Source: an uncultured Muribaculaceae bacterium
Lineage (GTDB): Bacteria > Bacteroidota > Bacteroidia > Bacteroidales > Muribaculaceae
DNA length: 64,000 nucleotides
Direction: 5' to 3'
NCBI GenBank assembly: GCA_910586995.1
Contig: CAJUKZ010000011.1
Location: forward strand, 1 to 64,000
Positions 52,708-61,810 of the stretch are shown here, piece after piece (the first letter of the stretch is position 1; every line of letters starts with the position of its first letter). The notes under the pieces were generated by a model. The model made no database searches. It had not been told where the DNA came from and saw only the letters and a program-made list of their open reading frames with translations. The position numbers were made by a program, and so were the translations under genes.

Positions 52708-53216
52708 AGCGCTGCGCCCTCCTCTGCGGATGTGCGGAAGAATATATGGATGTATTGCCTGTTGGCGTTTGTGATTAGGGAGTCTACAATACCTATGGAG
52801 TCAATTATGTGCTTCGTATAGTTAAGTTTCCCTACTTTATAGATATACATTGCACCGCACTCCTCGGATGCGAAATATGGCCTGGCTTCATAATCGAAGG
52901 TCAGAGTATCATTGAAGCGAGGGTCTGAGATGGCTTTCTGTGTATAATGTATGAAGAACTTTGTGGAGGTGTGTCCTGTGCGCATAGGCAGGAACACTTC
53001 ATCAGCCCTGGTATTGTCGAGCAGAAGCGAATCGTCGGGGGCATCCACGCCGCCTATCTGAAGCGAGTCGACCGAAATGGAACGGCGTGTGCTCATGTCA
53101 TAAAATCCGGCCAGTGGGAGCGCACTTTTGTTTTCCAGACAAGCCGAATTGCTGCATCCGCTTACTATGGCGAGTGCAGTGACAATGACGGTCAGTATGC
53201 TGATTATTTTCCCCAT
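52704..53216 (-). CDS. DUF6452 family lipoprotein
   Basis: 170 residues with a lipoprotein signal (MGKIISILTVIVTALAI) and Cys in VSGC-SNS. The rest is beta-rich, with IHYTQKAISD and ASEECGAMYIYKV segments; CLENK and EECG provide further cysteines. The family pairs with DUF6048. Its start lies 13 bases inside the end of the nitroreductase gene and its stop overlaps the DUF6048 start. Confidence 0.75.
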   Translation of the reverse strand: MGKIISILTVIVTALAIVSGCSNSACLENKSALPLAGFYDMSTRRSISVDSLQIGGVDAPDDSLLLDNTRADEVFLPMRTGHTSTKFFIHYTQKAISDPRFNDTLTFDYEARPYFASEECGAMYIYKVGKLNYTKHIIDSIGIVDSLITNANRQYIHIFFRTSAEEGAAL

Positions 53217-53746
53217 CGGACGATTTCTTCAGGTGCTTTGCGGTTTTTTGCAGGAATTTGTGCTGATGGATCAGGATAGCCGACTGGAAAGATTGCCACA
53301 GCCTCTATGCCTTCGGGCAATCCGAGGTATGAGGATAGCTCCATGACGTTGAAGTTGCAGACCCAGCATGATCCGAGCCCGAGGGCAGTGGCGGCCAGTG
53401 CCATGTGTTCGCCGGCTATGGCCAGGTCAATGTCGGCATGATCCTTGCCGTCGGCTCGCCTCCAGCTTTGCGCGTGATCGGCGCATATCACTATGTATGC
53501 GGGCGCGCTCATAATCCATTTACGGTCGTAGGCGCGGTATATGGCAGCGCGGTCGTCGTCTCCGCTAAGTACTATGAATTGCCACGGCTGCTTGTTTTTT
53601 GCCGATGGTGCGAGACGTGCGGCTTCGATCACCTGTGAGAGGATCTCTTTGCTCACGTCCTTATTGGTGAATGTGCGGCATGCGTGACGCCCGGCCACAA
53701 GCTGCATGAAGTCTTGATATGCTGGTGTTGTTGTATCTGCGCTCAT
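53204..53746 (-). CDS. Nitroreductase family protein
   Basis: 180 residues with an FMN-dependent nitroreductase fold. RHACRTFTNKDV at the N-terminus contacts FMN phosphate; AARLAPSAKNKQPWQFIVL and the C-terminal AIFPVGYP are family blocks. The natural substrate is unknown. It lies between the glycosyltransferase (17 bases upstream) and DUF6452 genes in one operon. Confidence 0.88.
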   Translation of the reverse strand: MSADTTTPAYQDFMQLVAGRHACRTFTNKDVSKEILSQVIEAARLAPSAKNKQPWQFIVLSGDDDRAAIYRAYDRKWIMSAPAYIVICADHAQSWRRADGKDHADIDLAIAGEHMALAATALGLGSCWVCNFNVMELSSYLGLPEGIEAVAIFPVGYPDPSAQIPAKNRKAPEEIVRWGK

Positions 53747-53763
53747 TGTGAATTCTGTGGGGA

Positions 53764-54726
53764 TTATCCGTTGGTGTTGAGTTCACGGTCTATCTCGTAA
53801 TTGTTGCGCGACGCGGAATTGCGTGCTACAAGCTCGCCTATGAAGCCGGCAAGGAACAGTTGTGTGCCGAGGATCATCAGGGTCAGGGCTATGAAGAAAT
53901 ATGGAGAGTCTGTGACGAGTATATAGTGGTTGCCTGCATGCATGTTGTACAGTTTCAGCGCGCCTACTATTACAAGCGAGATAAAGCCGAGTATGAACAT
54001 AAGGCTACCCATCAGACCAAAGAAGTGCATCGGTTTTTTTCCGAATTTGCTTGTGAACCATAGCGTCATCAGGTCGAGATAACCGTTGACGAAGCGGTCG
54101 AGTCCGAATTTTGTCTTTCCGTATTTGCGTGCCTGATGATGCACCACCTTCTCGCCGATGCGTGTAAATCCTGCGTTTTTGGCGAGATAAGGTATATAAC
54201 GGTGCATGTCGCCGTATACCTCTATATGCTTCACGACGTCGGAACGATATGCTTTGAGTCCGCAGTTGAAGTCATGCAGATTCTTGATTCCGCTGACTTT
54301 GCGGGCTGTGGCGTTGAATAGTTTTGTGGGTATCGTTTTCGACAGCGGATCGTAGCGTTTCTGCTTCCATCCGGATACGAGATCGTAGCCTTCGGATTTG
54401 ATCATCCGGTATAGTTCTGGAATTTCGTCGGGACTGTCCTGAAGATCTGCATCCATTGTGATTACGACATCGCCCTGTGCGCGCATGAAACCGGTGTTCA
54501 GGGCCGGCGACTTGCCGTAGTTCCTGCGGAAACTTACGCCTTTTACGGCGGGATTGCGCTTGGCGAGGTCTTCGATTGTCTTCCACGAGGAGTCTGTTGA
54601 GCCGTCGTTGATGAAAATGATCTCATAGCTGAAACCGTTTTCCTTCATCACGCGGTCGATCCAGGCTTCCAGTTCTGGAAGGGATTCAGACTCGTTGTAT
54701 AGGGGGACTATGACGGAAATATCCAT
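53764..54726 (-). CDS. Family 2 glycosyltransferase with C-terminal membrane helices
   Basis: 320 residues. The GT-A domain has VIVPLYNESESLPEL, FINDGSTDSSW, the metal-binding DADLQD motif and GLKAYRSDV. Two membrane helices near residues 235-260 and 275-300 match the DPM1/GtrB type that transfers sugar to undecaprenyl phosphate. It is the second gene after DUF4199, 28 bases apart; this order is common in Bacteroidota. Confidence 0.88.
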   Translation of the reverse strand: MDISVIVPLYNESESLPELEAWIDRVMKENGFSYEIIFINDGSTDSSWKTIEDLAKRNPAVKGVSFRRNYGKSPALNTGFMRAQGDVVITMDADLQDSPDEIPELYRMIKSEGYDLVSGWKQKRYDPLSKTIPTKLFNATARKVSGIKNLHDFNCGLKAYRSDVVKHIEVYGDMHRYIPYLAKNAGFTRIGEKVVHHQARKYGKTKFGLDRFVNGYLDLMTLWFTSKFGKKPMHFFGLMGSLMFILGFISLVIVGALKLYNMHAGNHYILVTDSPYFFIALTLMILGTQLFLAGFIGELVARNSASRNNYEIDRELNTNG

Positions 54727-54754
54727 GACGGTAGGGATGGGATAGAGTTGTTTC

Positions 54755-55312
54755 TTATTTTCCAGTGTTTACGTCGTCAAGACCTGTATGGACCTTGCGG
54801 CGGCGCACGATCCAGGTTATGAACATCGAGAGAATCGAACCTGTGAATATCCCCATAAGCATCATCTCCACCACTACATAGATCGGGGCTGGAACAAGAT
54901 GCCGTTCTATCATCAGATCAAGTGTGTGGGCCATCTGCTGGGCCTGTGGATCGGCCATAGTGCGGTATAGTCCGGCGGCAGTCTTCACTTGATCGATTAC
55001 GAAATCAGGCTTTATGAAGCGCATAAAGATATATGCAATGGCAGCCATGAGCAAAGTTCCGCACACAAATGTGATGATTCCTTGCAACCATAGCTCGGAG
55101 AAGCCGCTGAGACCGAAGTCGCGTACGTAGGAGCGGCGCAGGAAACGGTATATCACCACAGGCACAAGAATCATCAGGGCCAAGGCCGGAATGGCAAGCC
55201 ACGGAATGTATGGAGAACCGCAGACACAGAGAGCCAGGGCACTAAGGTAGCCGCCGAACAGAAATCCGTCGTCTGCGCCTCGTTTGTATACTGATCTATG
55301 CTGTGATTCCAT
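54755..55312 (-). CDS. DUF4199 family membrane protein
   Basis: 185 residues with four predicted membrane helices (two in 22-60, one near 80-100, one near 145-170). The pattern FGLSGFSELWLQGIITF fits DUF4199 membrane proteins. ATG at 55312 preferred to TTG at 55318. It opens the six-gene operon ending with rubrerythrin. Confidence 0.75.
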   Translation of the reverse strand: MESQHRSVYKRGADDGFLFGGYLSALALCVCGSPYIPWLAIPALALMILVPVVIYRFLRRSYVRDFGLSGFSELWLQGIITFVCGTLLMAAIAYIFMRFIKPDFVIDQVKTAAGLYRTMADPQAQQMAHTLDLMIERHLVPAPIYVVVEMMLMGIFTGSILSMFITWIVRRRKVHTGLDDVNTGK

Positions 55313-55346
55313 TAACAATCTCTTAAATGCGATTGGGTTCGATTCG

Positions 55347-55377
55347 CAAATTTACAGTAAAAAAATGTAATGGCAAA
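55347..55377 (-). promoter_or_regulatory. Promoter of the DUF4199-to-rubrerythrin operon
   Basis: Leftward TTTG (complement of 55374-55377) and exact TAAATTTG (complement of 55347-55354) are 19 bases apart, 34 bases before the start codon. It is one of the best promoter matches in the window. Confidence 0.7.
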
Positions 55378-55392
55378 AAAATAATGCGGGCC

Positions 55393-56214
55393 TTAAAGGG
55401 TACATTCTTTGATGAGTGCGAATGCTTCGTCGCGCGATGCATTGATCAGGGCAGGGACATGTGCGTCGCTGTTGACAACGAATGGTATTCCCAGGCTGAT
55501 GGCCTTGCGGAGATTGCGTCGGCAGGGGAAGAAGCGCGAATGGTCTCTGAATGCTTTTGTATTAAGTTCGGCTATAATGCCTGCGTCTGCGATGGCTTGT
55601 ATCAGTTGGTCGGCAAGTGCTGTGTACCAGTCCTGATCTTCCACTCCTGGGGCATAGGAGGATGCATTCTGTCCGATCTTATCGAAGTGGCCTATGATGT
55701 CGAAGCCGCCATGCCGGACCAGCTCTATGGATCGGGAGAAATATTGTTCGACCACATAGCGTATATCGTCGTGGAAGTGGAGGTGCATATTTCGCGCGAA
55801 ACGTTCGGAATTGCCGTCTATATCGATCAGCTTGCCCTCGGGAGATGCTATGAAGTGAACCGAACCTATGCGGTAGTCGAGCGGTAGTGTCTGGAAGTAG
55901 TCGTGTGCCGGTCCCCAGTGATGTCCGAGATAGTCGATCTCCATAGAGGTGAGGAATGTAGTTCCGGATGAGGCATATTTCTGCTTCAGTCTGTCGGCTT
56001 CGGCAAGGTATGCGTCTACAGTCCGCCTGGCCATGTTGCAAGGCGAGTCGAGATTGTCCGGAACAGGCGAGTGTGGCGAGAAGCCGTAGTGGGTGAATCC
56101 TTGATAGACCGCTTCTGCGGCGAAGACTTGCATCTGGGCGCGTCCGTCGCAGAATTCAGTGTGTGAATGCAGGTTATATAGTCGTGATTGTCCTAAAGTC
56201 TTTAGTATATCCAT
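55393..56214 (-). CDS. PHP-domain histidinol-phosphatase-like protein
   Basis: 273 residues with a PHP metal-dependent phosphoesterase fold: NLHSHTEFCDG, SPHSPVP, SMEIDYL, GSVHFIA, IIGHFDKI and NSDAHV supply the trinuclear metal ligands. This matches HisK-type histidinol phosphatases, the eighth step in histidine synthesis. No other his gene is close, so another phosphate ester is possible. It follows cstA by 28 bases. Confidence 0.82.
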   Translation of the reverse strand: MDILKTLGQSRLYNLHSHTEFCDGRAQMQVFAAEAVYQGFTHYGFSPHSPVPDNLDSPCNMARRTVDAYLAEADRLKQKYASSGTTFLTSMEIDYLGHHWGPAHDYFQTLPLDYRIGSVHFIASPEGKLIDIDGNSERFARNMHLHFHDDIRYVVEQYFSRSIELVRHGGFDIIGHFDKIGQNASSYAPGVEDQDWYTALADQLIQAIADAGIIAELNTKAFRDHSRFFPCRRNLRKAISLGIPFVVNSDAHVPALINASRDEAFALIKECTL

Positions 56215-56242
56215 ATTTGAGGGATACGTTATGGTCGCTTGT

Positions 56243-57697
56243 TCAATTGTCGGGGGTGGTGTGCGCCTGTAGTCCTGATATCCGGCGCAGGCGATGTCTG
56301 AATGGTATGAGCATAGCGATGGCTACAGTCGCTCCTGTCGAAATCGATAATGCCCAGGGGAGTCCGAAACCTTCGGAGCGTGGAGCGAAAAGAATATAAG
56401 AGACAGAGACCGCAGTCATGAATATGGCCGGTAGCAAAGTGATGATATAAGCTTTGCCATGTCTGGCCAGATATACCGTGGCAGCCCATAGGGTGAATAC
56501 TGCGAGTGTCTGATTGCTCCATGCGAAGTAGCGCCAAAGCACGTTGAAGTCGATGAGCATTATAAGATAAGTGACCACGAAAACGGGTATTGAGACAGCC
56601 AATCGCTTTATCAACGATTTTTGGTCGATCTTCATAAAGTCGGCTATGATAAGGCGTGTGCTTCGAAGTGCTGTATCGCCTGTGGTGATAGGAGCTGCGA
56701 CAACACCGAGGATGGCAAGTATGCCTCCGGCTGTGCCGAGCCACGACAGCGATATGTCGCTCACAAGAGAGCCTGCACCCGCACCTTCGCGGCTCATGTA
56801 TGCCGCCAGTTCGTCATAGCCTCCGGTGAAGGCAATCGCTGCCGCCGCCCAGATCAGGGCCACGAATCCTTCGGCCACCATCGCTCCGTAGAATATCGGG
56901 CGAGCAAGGCGTTCGTTGGTCAGACAGCGCGCCATCATGGGCGACTGTGTGGCATGGAAGCCTGATATAGCACCGCATGCAATGGAGACAAACATCATCG
57001 GGAAAACCGGATGCGACTGGTCAGAGTAGCGGGATGCGAGTCCGTCGGTAAATCCGTCGGGAATGTCAAACCCTCCGAACAGCAGCACGCACAACACTCC
57101 TGCCGCCATAAACAACAGAGCGGCCCCGAAGATGGGATAGAGGTTGCCTATGAGTTTGTCTATCGGCAATAGTGTGGCGAGTATGTAGTAGCCGAAAATT
57201 ATGTAGATCCATACTCTGACATCAAGCGACTCGGGGGTCATTCCGGCTATAAGACCGGCCGGAGTGATGACAAAAACCGCAGCCACAAGCACGAGCAATA
57301 CTACGGAGAATACACGCATCACGTTCAGTATGCTGTGGCCGAGTTCCGTGCCTACAATCTCAGGTAGCGAACGGCCGCCCGAGCGCAGGGATATCATTGC
57401 CGATATGAAGTCGTGTACAGCTCCGGCGAAGATTGTTCCGAACACTATCCATAGAAATGCGGCAGGGCCGAACATTATTCCCATTATAGCACCGAAGATG
57501 GGCCCGAGTCCTGCAATGTTGAGAAACTGTATCAGGAATACTTTCCAGGCTGGCATAGGGATGAAGTCCACTCCGTCGGCTTTGGCTACCGCAGGGGTAG
57601 GGCGATGCGGATCTGTACCGAACACACGTTCGGCAATCGCGCCATAGATGAAGTATCCTGCCAGCAGAACGGCAAGTGCTATGATGAAAGATATCAT
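56243..57697 (-). CDS. cstA: Carbon starvation protein CstA family transporter
   Basis: 484 residues with many membrane helices. The N-terminal ADGVDFIPMPAWKVFL and FLNIAGLGPIFGAIMG blocks and GFHATQSPMMARC near residue 250 are diagnostic of CstA, a pyruvate or peptide transporter. E. coli CstA is about 700 residues; this shorter form lacks the C-terminal part but looks complete for its subgroup. It is 14 bases after floA. Confidence 0.9.
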   Translation of the reverse strand: MISFIIALAVLLAGYFIYGAIAERVFGTDPHRPTPAVAKADGVDFIPMPAWKVFLIQFLNIAGLGPIFGAIMGIMFGPAAFLWIVFGTIFAGAVHDFISAMISLRSGGRSLPEIVGTELGHSILNVMRVFSVVLLVLVAAVFVITPAGLIAGMTPESLDVRVWIYIIFGYYILATLLPIDKLIGNLYPIFGAALLFMAAGVLCVLLFGGFDIPDGFTDGLASRYSDQSHPVFPMMFVSIACGAISGFHATQSPMMARCLTNERLARPIFYGAMVAEGFVALIWAAAAIAFTGGYDELAAYMSREGAGAGSLVSDISLSWLGTAGGILAILGVVAAPITTGDTALRSTRLIIADFMKIDQKSLIKRLAVSIPVFVVTYLIMLIDFNVLWRYFAWSNQTLAVFTLWAATVYLARHGKAYIITLLPAIFMTAVSVSYILFAPRSEGFGLPWALSISTGATVAIAMLIPFRHRLRRISGLQAHTTPDN

Positions 57698-57711
57698 TTA
57701 CGGTATTGAGG

Positions 57712-58680
57712 TCATTGCGCTTTGTCCGGGCGCACAAGAGTTTCCCGCATGTTGGTGTCGGCTTCTATGTTTTTCATCTTGTAATAGTCCATGATGCCGA
57801 GATTACCGTTGATAAATGCTGAGGCCATTGCACGTGGCAGTTCAGCTTCCGCTTCGATCACTTTTGCACGGGCTTCCTGTGCTTTTGCCTTCATTTCCTG
57901 TTCGAGCGCTATAGCCATAGCTCTGCGTTCTTCGGCTTTTGCCTGGGCTATGTTCTTGTCGGCCTGGGCCTGATCTATCTGTAGGGCAGCACCGATATTT
58001 TTGCCTATGTCTATGTCGGCAATGTCGATGGACAGGATCTCGAAGGCTGTGCCTGAGTCGAGACCTTTCTTAAGTACAAGCTTGGATATGGAGTCGGGGT
58101 TCTCAAGAACCTGCTTGTGGCTCTCCGATGAACCGATCGAAGACACAATGCCTTCGCCTACTCGGGCGAGTACAGTATCCTCGCCTGCACCACCTACGAG
58201 TTGCCTGATGTTGGCGCGTACGGTGACTCTTGCTTTGGCTATGAGCTGGATGCCGTCTTTTGCCACAGCGGTGACTGGCGGAGTGTCGATCACTTTCGGG
58301 TTTACCGACATCTGTACGGCCTGGAATACGTCGCGTCCTGCAAGGTCTATGGCTGTGGCCATCTTGAAGCCCAGGTCGATATTGGCTTTGGATGCTGAAA
58401 CAAGAGCATGCACCACTTTCTCGACATTACCTCCGGCGAGGTAGTGGGCTTCGAGGTCATCGCGGGTCACGTCCTGCAAACCGGCTTTGTGGGCTTCGAT
58501 CAGGGCCTGAACGATCACATTGGCCGGGACTTTACGTATGCGCATAAGCACGAGCTGGACCAGCGATATGCGTACTCCGGACACACGTGCGGATATCCAT
58601 AGGAAGATGGGTACGTAGTAGAGGAAAAGGCAAAGAAAAACTATTGCCAGAACTACTATCGCTATGATTACGATTTCCAT
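57712..58680 (-). CDS. floA: Flotillin-like protein FloA
   Basis: 322 residues. An N-terminal membrane hairpin (about 3-30) precedes an SPFH domain with KDGIQLIAKARVTVRANI, and a coiled coil rich in Ala, Lys and Glu (about 225-280, QADKNIAQAKAEERRAMA). FloA organises membrane microdomains and scaffolds other membrane proteins. It lies between the TPR protein and cstA. Confidence 0.93.
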   Translation of the reverse strand: MEIVIIAIVVLAIVFLCLFLYYVPIFLWISARVSGVRISLVQLVLMRIRKVPANVIVQALIEAHKAGLQDVTRDDLEAHYLAGGNVEKVVHALVSASKANIDLGFKMATAIDLAGRDVFQAVQMSVNPKVIDTPPVTAVAKDGIQLIAKARVTVRANIRQLVGGAGEDTVLARVGEGIVSSIGSSESHKQVLENPDSISKLVLKKGLDSGTAFEILSIDIADIDIGKNIGAALQIDQAQADKNIAQAKAEERRAMAIALEQEMKAKAQEARAKVIEAEAELPRAMASAFINGNLGIMDYYKMKNIEADTNMRETLVRPDKAQ

Positions 58681-58724
58681 ATATGTGGGATTAATTGGTT
58701 AATATTCAATGTGTGTCAGGACTC

Positions 58725-60146
58725 CTATCGCTCGGCTTCTATCACGGCGTTTGAGGCGCGTACAAGCTCGACGGCTGCATTTGGAAGCTGTTGTTCGAGT
58801 CGGCGGATCTCATCGGCCACGCCTCTGTTTCCGTCGGAATATGCTTTGCGCAGCAGTGCAAGATGGTGTTTTGCCCGCGTGTATTCTTCAAGTTTTGTAA
58901 GGTAGCGGTCCATCAGGCGTGCAGCTCTGGGAGAGTTGAACTGTTCTAAACTGGTATATATGCCTTTGCCCGGTATAGCCAGCCGGAAAGACGGGGAGGC
59001 GTTGTCGTCGGCAGTAGTGTCGTCGATGGATGCTATCTGCCTACGGATTGAGGCATAGTCCGCACCTGGAGTCCATGTGTCGGCTATTGACCTGAGCATG
59101 GCGCGAGAGGCAACGTCCGGATCATCGGACGGATAATTGCTCCTCATCTCGTTTGGGATGAATATATAGATGGTGACGCTGTCGGGTATTTGGTTGCGGT
59201 CCGAGGCCCACCAGCCTGCGCCTGTCACCTCGTCGATAGCGAGCATGTAATCGTCGTAAGGCGAATTGTAGGGCATTCCGATGTTCTGCGGTTGGAGAAA
59301 GCCGTCGTCGCTGCGTCGGGTCATGAATATGTCGTAGCCACCGATGGAGTTCTCGCCGTCGTTTGCATAATATAACGTTACTCCGTCGGGCATCATAAAC
59401 GGATAGTTGGCATCACCACCATCGTTTAAGTTGTCGCCAAGCGGCGCAGGTGTAGTCACAGTGCCGTCGGCAAGTCTGTCGGCCGACATCAGTATGCTCA
59501 CGCCGTCGGAATCGGGTGCTGCCCAGATCAGTTCTATCTCGTTTTCCGGTACATAGACGATAGCTGGATCTACGGTGCGCGTTCTTGCTGGCAATGCAGA
59601 CCTGTCGGACAGGCGTCCGGCTTCGGGCGACAGTCTATAGTTCTTGAAGAACGCTTGCCGAGGCACATTTATCGAGTCTATCACGGCAATGCGTTCCACA
59701 CGGTCAAGCATGTTTCTTGTTGTGAGCAATCGTGCGTTTATCTCGTCGAGGCGCTCCTGGTCTGGTTTTGCTTTTCTGTTTTTTGACAGGAGCTTGTCGT
59801 AGTCGGAAAGATATTGATCGGCATCGTCGACTTTGTAGTCTGTGATCGCTATTTCGGCCAAAAGCAGGGCGGCATCCATGCTCCCGCGCGATAAGGCTGT
59901 GCGTAGTAACTGCATTCCCTTCGACTTTTCGCCAAGCTCTACACGGCATGCCCCGGCATAATAATTGAACGATGCGTCGCGTGGCGATTTCTGTAGCAGC
60001 GGTGACACTTTGTTCAGGGCGGCCTGGAAGTCTCCGGCGGCATATAGGCGGCGCACTTCGTCGATGGGTGCAGCTTGTATTTTCAGGCAGCAGGCTATGA
60101 CAAAGAGGATGCTGAGTAGTATATTTAGTCTATTACGTACTGACAT
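58725..60146 (-). CDS. TPR and PD40 repeat protein, exported
   Basis: 473 residues from the ATG at 60146 (MSVRNRLN). Signal peptide about 1-26. TPR-like helices (about 28-120, LYAAGDFQAALNKVSPLL) precede beta-propeller PD40/TolB-like repeats (about 190-320) with YPFMMPDGVTLYYANDGENS and GGYDIFMTRR. The C-terminal 100 residues are helical. The organisation resembles envelope proteins of the OmpA-PD40 group, without an OmpA domain. It is the first gene of the floA-cstA unit, 44 bases upstream of floA. Confidence 0.7.
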   Translation of the reverse strand: MSVRNRLNILLSILFVIACCLKIQAAPIDEVRRLYAAGDFQAALNKVSPLLQKSPRDASFNYYAGACRVELGEKSKGMQLLRTALSRGSMDAALLLAEIAITDYKVDDADQYLSDYDKLLSKNRKAKPDQERLDEINARLLTTRNMLDRVERIAVIDSINVPRQAFFKNYRLSPEAGRLSDRSALPARTRTVDPAIVYVPENEIELIWAAPDSDGVSILMSADRLADGTVTTPAPLGDNLNDGGDANYPFMMPDGVTLYYANDGENSIGGYDIFMTRRSDDGFLQPQNIGMPYNSPYDDYMLAIDEVTGAGWWASDRNQIPDSVTIYIFIPNEMRSNYPSDDPDVASRAMLRSIADTWTPGADYASIRRQIASIDDTTADDNASPSFRLAIPGKGIYTSLEQFNSPRAARLMDRYLTKLEEYTRAKHHLALLRKAYSDGNRGVADEIRRLEQQLPNAAVELVRASNAVIEAER

Positions 60147-60241
60147 GACGGGCAATAGTGTTTTAACATCCAAAGTTATACAAATTCTGATTTATGAACA
60201 AGAAAACAGTATGTATTTCAGATAAATTCGCATTTGAGGTG

Positions 60242-60805
60242 CTATAGACTTTTGATGATGCGCGCCGGATTGCCTGCAACGGCGACATTGTCAGGAACAT
60301 CGCGGGTGACGACCGACCCTGCACCCACCACAACGTTGTTGCCGATTGTCACACCCGGGAGAATTGTGGCGCTTCCACCGATCCAGACATTATGACCGAT
60401 AGTGACAGGTTCGGCCCATTCGCGCCGTGAATTGCGTTCTGTAGCGTCGAGCGGGTGGCAGGCTGTATATATACTGACGTTAGGACCGATGAACGCATTG
60501 TCGCCTATCGTAACTTTGGCTTCGTCGAGGATAGTGAGGTTGAAGTTGGCGAAGAAATTTTCACCGATGTGTATATTGCTCCCGTAATCACATCTGAACG
60601 GTCGGTTGATGTGGAAGTTTTCACCGCATGAGCCGAGCAGATTTCGGATTATGCTGTTGCCTTCATCTTCAAGCGATGGATTCATAGAGTTGAATTTCCA
60701 TAGCTTTTCTCTTGTAAGCCGCAGCATATCCAGCAGACCGGGATGCGTGGCATCATAGATTTCTCCTGAGAGCATTTGCTGCCATACTTGTTCGATGTTA
60801 TCCAT
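60242..60805 (-). CDS. Maltose O-acetyltransferase-like sugar acetyltransferase
   Basis: A 187-residue hexapeptide-repeat acetyltransferase. A helical Mac domain (about 1-50) precedes the beta-helix, which contains IYTACHPLDATER with the catalytic His, and WIGGSATILPGVTIG. It acetylates a sugar or maltose-type substrate with acetyl-CoA; the exact one is unknown. A TAATTTTG element lies upstream. Confidence 0.88.
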   Translation of the reverse strand: MDNIEQVWQQMLSGEIYDATHPGLLDMLRLTREKLWKFNSMNPSLEDEGNSIIRNLLGSCGENFHINRPFRCDYGSNIHIGENFFANFNLTILDEAKVTIGDNAFIGPNVSIYTACHPLDATERNSRREWAEPVTIGHNVWIGGSATILPGVTIGNNVVVGAGSVVTRDVPDNVAVAGNPARIIKSL

Positions 60806-60842
60806 GTGAATCCTACTGATGTCGTTATTATTACAATATCGA

Positions 60843-60850
60843 CAAAATTA
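60843..60850 (-). promoter_or_regulatory. -7 element for the acetyltransferase gene
   Basis: Exact TAATTTTG (complement of 60843-60850) lies 38 bases upstream of the start. A good -33 element is not evident. Confidence 0.4.
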
Positions 60851-60887
60851 CAGAAAATCTATGGAAAATATGAGTAATCCTTTATAT

Positions 60888-61637
60888 TTATTGGTTAAGG
60901 ACAAGTTCGATGTGGCCTATCTTCAGATCGGCTGAGAACATAAGCGGCAGTCGGGATGCCTGATCTATCTGGCATGTGACCGGGTAGTTGCTCATCTGTC
61001 CGTGGTAGGTGTATTCAAATACTACGCTGTATGTCTGGTTGTCGCGGTAGGTATCACGTCCGTGGTATGTGATGGCTACATGCTGTATGTCGCCGTTGGG
61101 GAGGGTGATGGGCATATACAGTCTGTCGTCAGGCTGCATTGTCGCGAAGTCCAGCATCCTGAATACTTTGAAAAGCGCGAGCATGTCGGCTGTGATTGTT
61201 ACGGCTTCCATCGTCTCGCTCGATGCACTCAGGTCTCCGCGGCCATAGATTGTCTGGTAATTGCCGGGATCTGACCTGTCGTAGTTTCCGGAATCCAGTT
61301 GTCTGACTTTGGGTTTGCTGTAGCGCCCGGCCAACGTAATCACTGATTCAGCCAGATTCCGGCCATCGCCAACGACACTGGCACGGATTGTGTCGCTTAT
61401 GGCATAGACTCGTCCGTGCCACGGTATGCTTTGGCCATTGAGTGTGGCGAAAATATTGTCGCCCTCGATGTTAATGCTTATATCGGCGTGGCCGGCTGTG
61501 ACTTTAATGAAGCCAAGATGGTATTCGGCATCGTAGCTCAGATCCTGTGCGGAGGATATGCCTGTTGAAAATATTGCGGCCAATATAGCATAAAACAATG
61601 ATGCGGCCCGGTGTGTGGTTTTTAAGTTGGTGCTCAT
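60888..61637 (-). CDS. DUF3108 periplasmic protein, copy 2
   Basis: 249 residues with a signal peptide about 1-30 (cut near ISSA). The core resembles the copy at 41972-42751: LSYDAEYHLGFIKVTAGHA, IPWHGRVYAISDTI and a late QASRLPLMFSADLKIGHIE. It is shorter and lacks the lysine-rich stretch of copy 1. The function is unknown. Confidence 0.72.
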   Translation of the reverse strand: MSTNLKTTHRAASLFYAILAAIFSTGISSAQDLSYDAEYHLGFIKVTAGHADISINIEGDNIFATLNGQSIPWHGRVYAISDTIRASVVGDGRNLAESVITLAGRYSKPKVRQLDSGNYDRSDPGNYQTIYGRGDLSASSETMEAVTITADMLALFKVFRMLDFATMQPDDRLYMPITLPNGDIQHVAITYHGRDTYRDNQTYSVVFEYTYHGQMSNYPVTCQIDQASRLPLMFSADLKIGHIELVLNQ

Positions 61638-61746
61638 GGCTAAGTATTATAATGATAAAATAACAATCGGTTGCTGTATAATGTTGGGAAATAGGTTTTT
61701 GTTATGCATTTCTGGTGAAAAATAGTTATATGAGGCTCCGGTAGGA

Positions 61747-61776
61747 TTGAGAGTTGCCGGAAATTTAGTATTTTTA
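61747..61776 (+). promoter_or_regulatory. Promoter of the GH123-like gene
   Basis: TTG (61747-61749) and TATTTTTA (61769-61776, one base off consensus) are 19 bases apart. The start codon is 35 bases downstream. Confidence 0.55.
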
Positions 61777-61810
61777 CGGCCAGGAAGAATAAAACAAAAT
61801 AAATTTAAGA

